DNA of 40,489 bases from Chloroflexota bacterium (GCA_009837285.1 VXTU01000027.1:1-40489); one strand, 5' to 3'. Counted from the stretch's first letter, positions 15,541 to 23,556 are shown. Notes: a model not told the origin generated them from the sequence alone. Program-made: numbers and translations.

Positions 15541-16323
15541 CTAGCCCTCGTGCGCGATGACGAGCTGCGCGAGCTTGTCGGGGCGCTCCAGCTCGACGAA
15601 GTGGCCCGCGCCGTCGATGACCTCGAGGCGCGCGTTGGGCAGATAGTCCGCGTACATCCGGCCGGCCTCGAGCGGTACGATGCGGTCCTCGGAGCCCCAG
15701 ACCACGAGGGTCGGCGTCTCCACCGTGGGCAGCAGGTGCGGCAGCGCCGCGTTGTGCATGTAGGGCTTCCACGTCACGCGCGTCGTCATCTCGCGGCAGA
15801 GGTCCCAGGCCAGCAGTTGATCGAGCTCGACCTCCGCGCCGAAGTGCTCCTCGAACGCCTCATCGCTCGCGAAGCCCAGTCGCACGTAGTCCTGGTGGTT
15901 CACGAGGAACTGGTCGGCGATCTCGCCATCCTTGGGCTTCACGCCCATCGCGCCGACCAGGGTGAGGCGATAGATGCGCGCCTGCGCGACCGTGGCGAGC
16001 TCGGCGGCGACATAACCGCCGAACCCCAGCCCGAGGATGCTCGGGCGGTCGAGGTCGAGCGCGTCGAGGAGCGCACCTGTGAGCACGGCAATGTCGCGGA
16101 CGTTGCGTGCCCACTCGGGCCGGTCGGACGCGCCCCAGCCAGGCAGGTCAGGCACGTACACGGTGAACCGCTCGGCGAGGCGGTCGAAGCACGGGGTCCA
16201 AACGTGGACGCCGATGTCGTGGTGGAGGACGACGAGGGGGTCGCCGGAGCCGGCGCTGCGGACGAGCACGTCGCCACCGGCAACGGTCACGGTGCGTTCC
16301 TCGTGCGTGGTCGCCGTCGTCAT
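15541..16323 (-). CDS. Alpha/beta hydrolase-fold protein lacking the nucleophile
   Basis: A 260-residue alpha/beta hydrolase-fold protein. The oxyanion region reads VLHHDIGVHVW rather than HGxP, and the nucleophile elbow reads LGLGFGGYVAAE, so Gly100 stands where Ser is normal. The acid (Asp in VWGSEDRIVP) and the His (GAGHFVELERP) of the triad remain. It therefore should not work as an ordinary serine hydrolase; a cofactor-free lyase, binding role or other chemistry is possible. ATG 16323 has AGGAGAG upstream and the first strand follows soon; ATG 16338 is a less likely start. It is divergent from the FIST gene. Confidence 0.8.
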   Translation of the reverse strand: MTTATTHEERTVTVAGGDVLVRSAGSGDPLVVLHHDIGVHVWTPCFDRLAERFTVYVPDLPGWGASDRPEWARNVRDIAVLTGALLDALDLDRPSILGLGFGGYVAAELATVAQARIYRLTLVGAMGVKPKDGEIADQFLVNHQDYVRLGFASDEAFEEHFGAEVELDQLLAWDLCREMTTRVTWKPYMHNAALPHLLPTVETPTLVVWGSEDRIVPLEAGRMYADYLPNARLEVIDGAGHFVELERPDKLAQLVIAHEG

Positions 16324-16407
16324 GCCCTCTCTCCTCATCACGAGGGCGTCACCATACACCGCAGTGGCTCGCGCCGGCTCGCCGCGCGCCAGGCGTGCGC
16401 GTTCGCG

Positions 16408-16413
16408 TACACT
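16408..16413 (+). promoter_or_regulatory. Putative -10 box of the FIST gene
   Basis: TACACT lies 20 bases before ATG 16434, and GCGGAGG at 16421-16427 can serve as ribosome-binding site. The -35 is not evident. Confidence 0.35.
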
Positions 16414-16433
16414 CCCACGGGCGGAGGCGCACC

Positions 16434-17663
16434 ATGACCACAGGCGACGCGACACGCGAGACGACGGCTGTGCACGCGGGCGAGGCGAGCGCCGAGACCG
16501 GCGGCGCGGTCACGTCGGCCGCGGTCCACTCCGGGCCGGACTGGGAGAGCGCCACGGAGGCAGTCCTCGCCTCGCTCGCCGAGGCCGCCAAGCCCGACCT
16601 CGGCCTCGTCTTTATTGACTCGCGGTTCGCCGACCACTACGGCGACGTGCTCGCGCGGCTCCGCAAGGGCACCGGCGTCGCCAACCTCGTCGGCGCGAGC
16701 GGCGAGGCGGTCATCGGCCCCGGCGTCGAGGCGCAGATCGAACCCGCCGTCTCGTTTCTCGGCCTCTCGCTCCCCGGGCTCGAGGCGACCACCATCTCAC
16801 TACCCACCGGGGCGCCACTCGAGCCCGCGCTGGAGCGCGTCGCCGCAGCCGGCGCGCGCGCGTGGCTGATCTTCGCCGACCCGTTCAGCATCGACGGCGA
16901 GCCGCTGGTGCGGGCCATCGAGGGGCGCGCACCCGACGTACCGCTGCTCGGGGGCCTCGCCTCCTCGCACGACATGCGCGGCGGCGCGGCCGTCTTCTCA
17001 GGCGGCGAGGTGCAGGCTGGTGGCGCGGTGCTCGTGGGGCTGAAGGGCGACTTCAACCTCCACTCGATCGTCGCGCAGGGCGCCGAGCCGATCGGCCAGC
17101 CGTGGACGGTCACCGCGTGCGAGGGGAACATCGTGCGCGAGCTCGGCTCACGGCCCGCGCTCGAGGTGCTGCAGGACACGCTCGCGTCGCTCGACCCGGA
17201 GACGCGCGCACGCGCGCAGCGCAACCTCCTCGTCGGCCTCGCGATGGACGAGTACCGCTACCAGCACGGGCGTGGCGACTACCTCATCCGCAACATCATG
17301 GGTGGCGACCGCGAGAGCGGAGCGATTTCGGTCAACGCTATCCCGCGCGTCGGCCAGACGTTCCAGTTCCAGTTCCGCGACGCGGAGGCCGCCGACGAGG
17401 ACCTGCGGGCGCACCTCCAGATCCTGAAGCAGCGGCTGCTGCCGGGCGAGACGGTCGTCGGCGCGGTGCTCTGCGCCTGCAACGGCCGAGGCCAGGGCCT
17501 GTTCGGCACGCCGCACCACGACGCGCAGGCGCTCGCCGACGCCCTCGGGCCGGTGCCGACTGCTGGCATCTTCGCCAGCGGCGAGATCGGCCCGGTGGCA
17601 GGCACGACGTTCCTGCACGGCTTCACGGCGAGCATCGCGCTGCTCACCGCGCGCGCCCGCTAG
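16434..17663 (+). CDS. Stand-alone FIST domain protein
   Basis: A 409-residue protein of FIST_N plus FIST_C domains. FIST domains are ligand-sensing modules thought to bind small molecules such as amino acids. FIST_N covers about 35-220 (ATEAVLASLAEAAKPDLGLVFID, GASGEAVIGPGVE, LLGGLASSHDMRGG), FIST_C about 220-390 (NLLVGLAMDEYR, YLIRNIMGGDRESG, VLCACNGRGQGLFG, PTAGIFASGEIGPV). No kinase, cyclase or methyl-accepting region is attached, so it would have to signal through a partner. ATG 16434 has GGAGG upstream. A D-2-hydroxyacid dehydrogenase gene follows 36 bases later and could be linked to it. Confidence 0.87.
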   Translation: MTTGDATRETTAVHAGEASAETGGAVTSAAVHSGPDWESATEAVLASLAEAAKPDLGLVFIDSRFADHYGDVLARLRKGTGVANLVGASGEAVIGPGVEAQIEPAVSFLGLSLPGLEATTISLPTGAPLEPALERVAAAGARAWLIFADPFSIDGEPLVRAIEGRAPDVPLLGGLASSHDMRGGAAVFSGGEVQAGGAVLVGLKGDFNLHSIVAQGAEPIGQPWTVTACEGNIVRELGSRPALEVLQDTLASLDPETRARAQRNLLVGLAMDEYRYQHGRGDYLIRNIMGGDRESGAISVNAIPRVGQTFQFQFRDAEAADEDLRAHLQILKQRLLPGETVVGAVLCACNGRGQGLFGTPHHDAQALADALGPVPTAGIFASGEIGPVAGTTFLHGFTASIALLTARAR

Positions 17664-17699
17664 CCGCACTCGCACGCTACGAGACGGCGTCGAGGCGCG

Positions 17700-18731
17700 A
17701 TGGTGCAGGTCACGGTCACGTTCGCGCTCGAACCCGAGATCGCCGACCGCATCCGCGCCGTTGACCCCTCCATTCGCGTACGCGTGCTCAACGAGGCCGG
17801 GCTCGGCGCGCTGCAGGGCGCGGGCCGCTTCCCGAGCCAGCGACAGGCGGCGACCCCCTTCGCGGAGATCGAGGGCGCTCTTGGTGATTCCGAGGTGCTC
17901 TTCGCCTACTGGGGGGACGCGCTGGAGCAGCTCGTTCGTCCCGACGCGTACCCGCCCTCGCTGCGCTGGGTGCAACTCTTCACGGCAGGTGCGGAGCGCG
18001 TCGACCCGGCGCTGGTCGACGACTGCGGCCTGACGGTCACGACGGTGACGGGGATGCACGCTGTGCCCATCGCCGAGTTCGTGCTGACCTACATGCTGAT
18101 GTTCGCCAAGGGCTGGCCCGCGCTGCTGCGCAACCAGCTGGCGGTCTCGTACGACCGCTCGGTCGTGCCCGAGGACCTCGAGGGCAAGACGGTCGGCATC
18201 ATCGGCATGGGCGCGATCGGCGCGGCCGTCGCGACACGAGCGCGCGCGCTCGGCTGCCGCGTGCTCGGCATGCGCCGCTCGTTCACGGCGCGCGGCCTCG
18301 ACGCCGTCGCCGACGAGGCTGTCCCGCCGTCGGACCTCGACTACCTCCTCAAGGAAAGTGACTTCGTCGTGCTCGCTGCACCACTGACCGAGGAGACGCG
18401 CAACATGATCGGCGCGGAGCAGCTGCGGCGGATGGGGCCTCGGTCGTACCTGCTCAACATCGCGCGCGGCGAGCTGGTGGAGGAGCAGGCGCTCATTGAC
18501 GCGCTGCGCGAGGGCGTCATTGGCGGCGCAGCCCTCGACGTGTTCCACCGCGAGCCGCTGCCGCCGAAGAGCCCGCTGTGGGGACTCGACAACGTGATCC
18601 TGACGCCGCACCTCACCGGCGGCCCCGGCGACTACGCCGCGCGCGCCACCGCCATGTTCTGCGACAACCTCGCCCGCTACCTCGCCGGCGAGCCCCTCCG
18701 CAACGTCTACGACCCGGCTCGGGGGTACTGA
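17700..18731 (+). CDS. D-2-hydroxyacid dehydrogenase (NAD(P)-dependent)
   Basis: A 343-residue member of the D-isomer 2-hydroxyacid dehydrogenase family, which interconverts 2-oxo acids and D-2-hydroxy acids in the cytoplasm. The NAD motif is VGIIGMGAIGAAVA. The catalytic Arg lies in LNIARGELVEEQALIDAL, the Glu in DVFHREPLPP and the His in LTPHLTGG, so all three are present. It resembles the glyoxylate/hydroxypyruvate reductase-like branch, but the substrate is not certain. It follows the FIST gene by 36 bases and is followed by a pair of inverted GC-rich repeats. Confidence 0.86.
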   Translation: MVQVTVTFALEPEIADRIRAVDPSIRVRVLNEAGLGALQGAGRFPSQRQAATPFAEIEGALGDSEVLFAYWGDALEQLVRPDAYPPSLRWVQLFTAGAERVDPALVDDCGLTVTTVTGMHAVPIAEFVLTYMLMFAKGWPALLRNQLAVSYDRSVVPEDLEGKTVGIIGMGAIGAAVATRARALGCRVLGMRRSFTARGLDAVADEAVPPSDLDYLLKESDFVVLAAPLTEETRNMIGAEQLRRMGPRSYLLNIARGELVEEQALIDALREGVIGGAALDVFHREPLPPKSPLWGLDNVILTPHLTGGPGDYAARATAMFCDNLARYLAGEPLRNVYDPARGY

Positions 18732-18776
18732 GCCTCTGGTCTGCTCGCCCTTGGAAGAATGTTGGCGGATCTGGCT

Positions 18777-18801
18777 CCCTCTCCCGCACTGCGGGAGAGG
18801 G
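18777..18801. repeat. GC-rich palindromic repeat, copy A
   Basis: CCCTCTCCCGC and GCGGGAGAGGG form an 11 bp perfect stem around ACT. It is followed by CGGGGGGTGAGGGTCC. An inverted relative of this unit lies at 18853-18896. The sequence resembles the CCCTCACCC/CCCTCTCCC type of extragenic palindromic repeat seen in many GC-rich genomes. It may also stop transcription after the dehydrogenase gene. Confidence 0.7.
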
Positions 18802-18852
18802 CGGGGGGTGAGGGTCCGGCCGGCTCCTCGCAGCCTTCTCACACCGCGGGCA

Positions 18853-18896
18853 GACCCCCTCACCCTGACCCTCTCCCCCGCAGACGGGGGCGAGGG
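18853..18896. repeat. GC-rich palindromic repeat, copy B (inverted)
   Basis: This copy begins GACCCCCTCACCCTGACC and continues with CCCTCTCCCCCG, CAGA, CGGGGGCGAGGG, which fold into a stem with one mismatch (18869-18896). Read on the other strand it matches copy A and its flank, so the two face each other across about 50 bases. The rest of the 220-base gap 18732-18951 holds only a putative -10 box. Confidence 0.68.
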
Positions 18897-18938
18897 GATC
18901 GGATCCGCGGGCTGAAGGCACGTGACCGTCGCTCGCGG

Positions 18939-18944
18939 TAGGCT
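18939..18944 (+). promoter_or_regulatory. Putative -10 box for a leaderless phosphoesterase transcript
   Basis: TAGGCT is followed by GGCCGCC and ATG 18952. The 7-base spacing puts the expected transcription start on the start codon. No Shine-Dalgarno sequence precedes the ATG. Confidence 0.4.
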
Positions 18945-18951
18945 GGCCGCC

Positions 18952-19572
18952 ATGGTCGACCCTGAACTCCTCGCCCGCCTCGCCAACGCCGACTCGCTGC
19001 ACATCGGGCTCGTGTCCGACACACACATCCCCGAGGCCGGGGAGACGCTGTACCCGCAGGTGTTCGAGGCGTTCGAGGGCGTCGACTGCATCCTCCACGC
19101 CGGGGACATCCACGACATCTCGCTCATCGACCTGTTCAGCGAGGTCGCGCCGACGTTCGTCGCGCGCGGGAACGGCGACGACGGCTCGGGCGGGCGGCCC
19201 GTGCAGCCCGAGGACCCGAGGCTGCGCGAGGGCTGGTTCCTGGAACTGGCCGGGCTGCGCGTCGGCATCGCCCACACGGTGCCGGTCCCGGACATCGGGC
19301 GGTGGACGCTGGAGGCGGCGATGGAGCGCTACTGCGGCCGCACGGACCTCGACGTGATGGTGTTCGGCGACACCCACACCGAGCAGGCCGAGGTGGTGCG
19401 CGGCGTGCTCTGCGTGAACCCCGGCTCGCCGACCCTGCCCCGCAACTACGAGCGGCTCGGCACCATCGCCTTCCTCGATATCGCCGACGGCACGGCGACC
19501 GTGGACATGCGGCAGCTGACCGAGGACGGCCACGAGCCGTTCGACTGGTCGACCTGGAAGCGTCCGCTCTAG
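18952..19572 (+). CDS. YfcE/MJ0936-type metallophosphoesterase
   Basis: A 206-residue calcineurin-like phosphoesterase of the YfcE/MJ0936 group, small cytoplasmic phosphodiesterases using two metal ions. The metal-binding motifs are in order: GLVSDTHIPE (Asp23, His25), CILHAGDIHD, VARGNGDD, IAHTVPV and MVFGDTHTEQ, then NPGSPTLPRN, which is typical of this group. ATG 18952 is chosen over GTG 18922 because a TAGGCT box sits 7 bases before the ATG and homology begins close to it. The natural substrate is unknown. Confidence 0.85.
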   Translation: MVDPELLARLANADSLHIGLVSDTHIPEAGETLYPQVFEAFEGVDCILHAGDIHDISLIDLFSEVAPTFVARGNGDDGSGGRPVQPEDPRLREGWFLELAGLRVGIAHTVPVPDIGRWTLEAAMERYCGRTDLDVMVFGDTHTEQAEVVRGVLCVNPGSPTLPRNYERLGTIAFLDIADGTATVDMRQLTEDGHEPFDWSTWKRPL

Positions 19573-19612
19573 CCCATCCCTCGGCGCATCGTGTCGACGC
19601 CCTCGCGGGAGG

Positions 19613-19618
19613 TATACC
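19613..19618 (+). promoter_or_regulatory. Putative -10 box of pncA-pncB
   Basis: TATACC lies 30 bases before ATG 19649, and GCGGGAGG at 19636-19643 is the likely ribosome-binding site. TGTCGA at 19592-19597 could be a weak -35 with a short 15-base spacer. Confidence 0.38.
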
Positions 19619-19648
19619 CTGCACGCCGGAGCGAGCGGGAGGCGCACG

Positions 19649-20239
19649 ATGGTGGACTACGACGCACGCACGGCGCTCGTCGTCGTCGACGTGCAGAACG
19701 ACTTCGCGCACCCCGACGGCTCGCTCTACGTGAACGAGGCCGGTGACGCGATCGTCGCCGTCAACGAGGAGATCGAGCGCGCCGTGGCGGCGGGCGCGGT
19801 CGTCGCGTACACGCAAGACTGGCACCCCGAGCACACGCCGCACTTCGCGCAGGACGGCGGCATCTGGCCCGTCCACTGCGTCGGCGACTCGTGGGGCGCG
19901 CAGCTCCATGACGACCTGACCGCGCTCGACGAAGCCCCACGCGTCCGCAAGGGCGTGGACGGCGAGGACGGCTACTCGGGCTTCACCGTCCACGATGTCG
20001 AGCGCGACGAGGACGCGCCGACGGAGCTTGAAGGCCTGCTGCGCGAGCGTGGCGTCGAGCGCGTCGTGGTCGTCGGACTCGCGACCGACTACTGCGTGCG
20101 CGACACGGCGCTCGACGCGGCGCGGCTCGGCTTCGAGACCACCGTGCTGACGCGCGCGATCCGTGCCGTGAACCTCGAACCCGGCGACGGCGAGCGGGCG
20201 ATCGAGGCGATGCGCCTGGCAGGCGCGAGCATCGAGTGA
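19649..20239 (+). CDS. pncA: Nicotinamidase
   Basis: A 196-residue isochorismatase-fold hydrolase that converts nicotinamide to nicotinate in the NAD salvage pathway. The catalytic triad is Asp14 (VVVDVQNDF), Lys101 (VRKGVDGEDGYSGF) and Cys149 (GLATDYCVRDTAL); the metal-binding residues are Asp57, His59 and His62 in TQDWHPEH. The match to PncA rather than other isochorismatase-like enzymes is strong, and the next gene, overlapping by 4 bases, is nicotinate phosphoribosyltransferase, the following step. Confidence 0.92.
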   Translation: MVDYDARTALVVVDVQNDFAHPDGSLYVNEAGDAIVAVNEEIERAVAAGAVVAYTQDWHPEHTPHFAQDGGIWPVHCVGDSWGAQLHDDLTALDEAPRVRKGVDGEDGYSGFTVHDVERDEDAPTELEGLLRERGVERVVVVGLATDYCVRDTALDAARLGFETTVLTRAIRAVNLEPGDGERAIEAMRLAGASIE

Positions 20240-21600
20240 GCGCGGCCCACGACCGCGAGGCGGCCGCGGGCGTCGACCTCGCGCTGTTCACCGACCTCTA
20301 CGAGCTGACGATGCTCCAGTCCTACCAGGAGCACGGCCTCCACGCGCCCGCGACCTTCGAGCTGTTCGCGCGGACGCTGCCCGAGGGCCGCAACTACCTG
20401 CTGGCGTGCGGACTCGACTCGGCGCTCGCGTACCTCGAAACCCTCGAGTTCGGGGCCGAGTCGCTCGCGGTGCTGGAGCACGTGGGCTTCCCGGCGAGCT
20501 TCCTCGACTGGCTCGGGGAGCTGCGGTTCACGGGCGACGTGTGGGCAATGCCCGAGGGCACCCCGGCGTTCTGCAACGAGCCGTTGCTGGTGGTGGAGGC
20601 CCCGCTGCCGGAGGCGCAGGTCGTCGAGACGTACCTCATCAATCAGGTGCACTTCCAGACGCTCGTCGCCTCGAAGGGCGCGCGCGTCGTCACTGCCGCG
20701 GCCGGGCGGCCCGTCGCCGACTTCGGCGGGCGGCGCGCCCACGGCACCGACGCCGGGCTCACGGCCGCCCGCGCGATGTACCTCGCCGGCATGGCGTCGA
20801 CCTCGAACGTGGCGGCAGGCACGCGCTACGGCATCCCCGTGACCGGCACGATGGCGCACAGCTACGTGCAGGCCCACGGCGAGGACCATGCAGCGTTCCG
20901 CGACTTCGTCGCCACGCACCCCGAGACCACGCTGCTCGTCGACACGTTCGACACGCTCGAGGGCGTGCGCACGGTGGTCACGCTGGCCGAGGAGCTCGGC
21001 GACGCGTTCCGCGTGCGCAACATCCGGCTCGATTCGGAGCCGCTGGGCGAGCTCGCGGTCGAGGCTCGGCGCATCCTCGACGCCGGCGGGCTGACCTCGG
21101 TGCGCATCATCGCGAGCGGCGGCCTCGACGAGCACGGCGTCGCAGGCCTCGTCGCCTCGGGCGCGCCGATCGACGCCTTCGGCGTCGGGACGCGCGCGGT
21201 GACATCCTCGGACGCGCCGACGTTCGACGCCGTCTACAAGCTGGTCGCGTACGACGGTGAGGGGCGGATCAAGCACTCCCCGGGCAAAGCCACGCTGCCC
21301 GGCCGCAAGCAGGTCTTCCGCCAACGCGACGCCTCGGGCGTCGCGACGCGCGACATCCTCGGACGCGCCGACGAGCGCCACGAGGGCGAGCCGCTGCTGG
21401 TGCAGGTCATGCGCGGCGGCGAGCGCCTGCCGGCCGGCGAGGGCTCGCTGGAGCAGGCGCGTGAGCGCGCCGCCTCGGAGACTGCGCGGCTGCCGGAGCG
21501 GCTCAGAGGGCTCGACGACGCTTCGTCGCCGTACGAGGTGGTGGTGAGCGACGCGCTGCGCGCCGATGCCGCGAGCCTCGGGCGGGAGTGGAACGACTAG
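20236..21600 (+). CDS. pncB: Nicotinate phosphoribosyltransferase
   Basis: A 454-residue enzyme that joins nicotinate and PRPP to give nicotinate mononucleotide. Typical segments are LFTDLYELTMLQSYQ at the N terminus, NEPLLVVEAPLPEAQVVET, DFGGRRAHGTDAG, and GTMAHSYVQAHG containing the His that is phosphorylated in this family. Further on lie IRLDSEPLGEL, IIASGGLDEHG and FGVGTRAVTSSD. The GTG start overlaps the pncA stop (GTGA at 20236-20239), so the two salvage enzymes are co-translated. It ends on a CTAG whose reverse strand is the stop of the next, convergent gene. Confidence 0.93.
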   Translation: MSAAHDREAAAGVDLALFTDLYELTMLQSYQEHGLHAPATFELFARTLPEGRNYLLACGLDSALAYLETLEFGAESLAVLEHVGFPASFLDWLGELRFTGDVWAMPEGTPAFCNEPLLVVEAPLPEAQVVETYLINQVHFQTLVASKGARVVTAAAGRPVADFGGRRAHGTDAGLTAARAMYLAGMASTSNVAAGTRYGIPVTGTMAHSYVQAHGEDHAAFRDFVATHPETTLLVDTFDTLEGVRTVVTLAEELGDAFRVRNIRLDSEPLGELAVEARRILDAGGLTSVRIIASGGLDEHGVAGLVASGAPIDAFGVGTRAVTSSDAPTFDAVYKLVAYDGEGRIKHSPGKATLPGRKQVFRQRDASGVATRDILGRADERHEGEPLLVQVMRGGERLPAGEGSLEQARERAASETARLPERLRGLDDASSPYEVVVSDALRADAASLGREWND

Positions 21601-21905
21601 CTCTCGACGTACTCGCCGCCGCGCAGCTCCACGCGCGCCTCGACACCGTCGATCGCTCGCAGCCGCTCGTCCAGCTCCCGGAACGCCGGGGACGCGCACC
21701 AGGCCACGGCTGCCTCGCTCGACTCCCACCAGCTCGTGAGCAGCACCGAGCGACGCGAGATCCATCGGTGCATGCGCACGCAGCCGGGGGCCGCGCGGCC
21801 GTCGCGGTCGAGGCGGCGTGCGAGCCAGAAGGCGCGCGGCATCGAGCGCACGCGCGGGAGGTGCCAGGCGGTCAGCAGCAAGACAGGGGCCGTCGGCTGA
21901 GTCAT
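21597..21905 (-). CDS. Small hypothetical protein, ABM/dimeric alpha-beta barrel-like
   Basis: A 102-residue soluble protein. It starts VLLLTAWHLPRVRSMPRAFW and contains HRWISRRSVLLTSWWES followed by a helix (SEAAVAWCASPAFRELDERL) and a last strand. The order beta-alpha-beta-beta-alpha-beta and the SWW-helix step recall antibiotic-biosynthesis-monooxygenase-like dimeric barrels, but I cannot name a family with confidence. ATG 21905 lies 16 bases after the stop of the upstream hydrolase gene on the same strand, so the two may be one transcript. Its stop codon shares CTAG with the stop of pncB. Confidence 0.6.
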   Translation of the reverse strand: MTQPTAPVLLLTAWHLPRVRSMPRAFWLARRLDRDGRAAPGCVRMHRWISRRSVLLTSWWESSEAAVAWCASPAFRELDERLRAIDGVEARVELRGGEYVES

Positions 21906-21921
21906 GCGCCGAAGGTAGCAC

Positions 21922-23004
21922 TCATCCGAACTCGCCGAGGATGTGCGCCAGGAGCCGCAGCAGCCGCCACCCGTCGCGGACGGCGTGGCGCAGGTTGCCG
22001 GGGTCGGGCTCGACGTGGTCGAAGAGGTCGAGGCGGTGATAGAGCGCCGGCTCGTGGTCCGCAACGAGCGCCTCGGACTCGACCCACGGCACGAACCGGT
22101 CGGCGCGGTCGTGCAGCAGGTAGAGCGGCGCCCGCAGCCCGTCGATGTGGTCGCTCGGGCTCACCCCCTCGAGGTTCGCAAGCGCGGCCGGCGCGAGGCC
22201 GGCGAGGAACGCCTCGGCTTCCTCGATGGTCGCCTCGTCGCCGAGGGCCTCGAAGGAGGCGCGCCCGGGGTCGTCGAGCGAGGCGCGGAGCGTGTTGTCG
22301 ACGGCGCGCTCGGAGATGCGGGCAGGGTCCCACGGCTCGACGCCGTCGGGTCCGCGGAAGCTCTCCGAGAGCACGGAGGCGGCGAGGCTCGATGCGTCGT
22401 AATACGGCCCGATGGCGACGACGAAGCCGACCTCGCCCGCCACTTCCGGCTGCGCCGCGGCGACGATGGTCAGCGAGCCTCCCGCGGAGAGCCCGACGTA
22501 CCCGACGCGGTCGTCACGGACGCGCGGATGCGCGGCGAGCGCGTCGAACGCTGCGGTCAGGCGCCCGATCTCGACGGGCAGCACGACGGCGGCGTCGAGA
22601 TCCTCGGACTGCGTGAGCAGGACGGCGAAGCCGATGCGCGCGAGGCCCTCGGTGAACCGCACCACGCGCTCGTCGTCCGCCTCGGCGGGGTCCGCGCCGA
22701 GCGCGAGGATGAGCCCCGGCACCTCGCCGTCGCCGGCGGGGAGTGTGAGCACGCCGCGTCCGCCCTCGGCGTAGTCGAGCGTGGTGGTCGAGGGGTCGCC
22801 GCTGAACCACGTGATCGGGCGGCCGGGGAGGCCGAACACCACGTCGGCGGTGAACGTCGTCGCGCGCCACCAGTCGTGCGCCGTGGGCAGGGCGGCGAGG
22901 ACGAGCAGCAGCGCCACGACGCGGGCGAGGAACCGCACCCGGTGCGCGATCGGCCACTCGTCCATGCGTCGAGGCGCGAGTCGGCGGGGGTCGAGGCGGC
23001 GCAT
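21922..23004 (-). CDS. Membrane-anchored alpha/beta hydrolase
   Basis: A 360-residue protein with one N-terminal membrane helix (about 25-41, VRFLARVVALLLVLAAL) and an alpha/beta hydrolase domain from about 80. The nucleophile is Ser173 in YVGLSAGGSLT; a candidate acid is Asp in LLHDRADRFVPW, and the His lies in LDLFDHVEPD. The domain resembles dienelactone-hydrolase or acyl-peptidase-like folds and would face outside the cell if the helix is an anchor. ATG 23004 is preferred because TACCAT sits 6 bases upstream, as for leaderless genes; ATG 22965 is also possible. Substrate unknown. Confidence 0.75.
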   Translation of the reverse strand: MRRLDPRRLAPRRMDEWPIAHRVRFLARVVALLLVLAALPTAHDWWRATTFTADVVFGLPGRPITWFSGDPSTTTLDYAEGGRGVLTLPAGDGEVPGLILALGADPAEADDERVVRFTEGLARIGFAVLLTQSEDLDAAVVLPVEIGRLTAAFDALAAHPRVRDDRVGYVGLSAGGSLTIVAAAQPEVAGEVGFVVAIGPYYDASSLAASVLSESFRGPDGVEPWDPARISERAVDNTLRASLDDPGRASFEALGDEATIEEAEAFLAGLAPAALANLEGVSPSDHIDGLRAPLYLLHDRADRFVPWVESEALVADHEPALYHRLDLFDHVEPDPGNLRHAVRDGWRLLRLLAHILGEFG

Positions 23005-23010
23005 GCCGCG

Positions 23011-23016
23011 ATGGTA
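23011..23016 (-). promoter_or_regulatory. Putative -10 box before the membrane hydrolase
   Basis: On the minus strand TACCAT, 6 bases, then ATG 23004. No Shine-Dalgarno sequence is seen. The spacing suits a leaderless transcript. Confidence 0.33.
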
Positions 23017-23075
23017 CGTCGGGGATCGTCCGGGCGGGGGTGTAACTCAGGGTAGAACGCGCGTTCGCAGGCCGC

Positions 23076-23081
23076 TATACT
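23076..23081 (+). promoter_or_regulatory. Putative promoter of the TIR gene
   Basis: TATACT is a near-consensus -10 box. TAGAAC at 23053-23058 with a 17-base spacer may be a weak -35. The TIR start follows at 23115 with GGGGGG at 23102-23107 as ribosome-binding site. Confidence 0.45.
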
Positions 23082-23114
23082 CGCCCGCGGCGGGGTTGGT
23101 CGGGGGGACCACCA

Positions 23115-23498
23115 ATGACTCGAACCGTCTTTCTCAGCTTCGCGGCCGAGGATCAGTGGCTGGCGAGCGCGTTGCGCAGCGAGGCGGAGCACCGGGGCGG
23201 AGGCCTCGAATTCCGCGACTCCGCGGTCTGGGAGCCGTTCGGGCGCGCGCGGCGAGCGCACGTCGAGCGATTGCTCCGGGCGTGCTCCGCGACGATCTGC
23301 CTGGTCGGCAAAACGACGTGGCGCAGCGACGCGGTGAACTGGGAGATCCGCAAGAGCAGGCAGCTCGGTAAGCGCGTCATCGCCGTCCGGCTCTCACCGG
23401 ACGTGTCGCGCTTCCCGGAGGCGTTGATCAAGCCCGGCGTGACGGTGTTGCCTCGCGACATCGAGGAGGTCGCCCGCGCGCTCGATGTCGCGGCGTGA
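23115..23498 (+). CDS. Stand-alone TIR-like domain protein (ThsB/DUF1863 type)
   Basis: A 127-residue protein consisting of one TIR-like domain of the kind found in Thoeris ThsB. It opens TRTVFLSFAAEDQWLASAL, continues EFRDSAVWEPFG, then ATICLVGKTTWRSDAVNWEI, and closes KRVIAVRLSPD. Glu77 in VNWEIRKS is the likely catalytic glutamate that TIR NADases or cyclases need. Known relatives make signal molecules from NAD on phage infection. No ThsA-like effector gene lies beside it; the neighbours are a membrane hydrolase on one side and a HigBA-type pair on the other. It is either a solitary TIR enzyme or part of a split system. Confidence 0.8.
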   Translation: MTRTVFLSFAAEDQWLASALRSEAEHRGGGLEFRDSAVWEPFGRARRAHVERLLRACSATICLVGKTTWRSDAVNWEIRKSRQLGKRVIAVRLSPDVSRFPEALIKPGVTVLPRDIEEVARALDVAA

Positions 23499-23556
23499 GA
23501 CTCCGGGACGCTAAACGTTCCGGCGACTCTGCGACGTTCGGAGTGCGCGAAGCTGC

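Noticed and set aside
17148-19295. 715-codon minus-strand open frame over the FIST, dehydrogenase and phosphoesterase genes
   Set aside because: It crosses three clear plus-strand genes and the repeats; no domain can be read in it.
20089-21921. 610-codon minus-strand open frame over pncA/pncB
   Set aside because: Shadow of the pncB coding strand; the real genes show complete active-site motifs.
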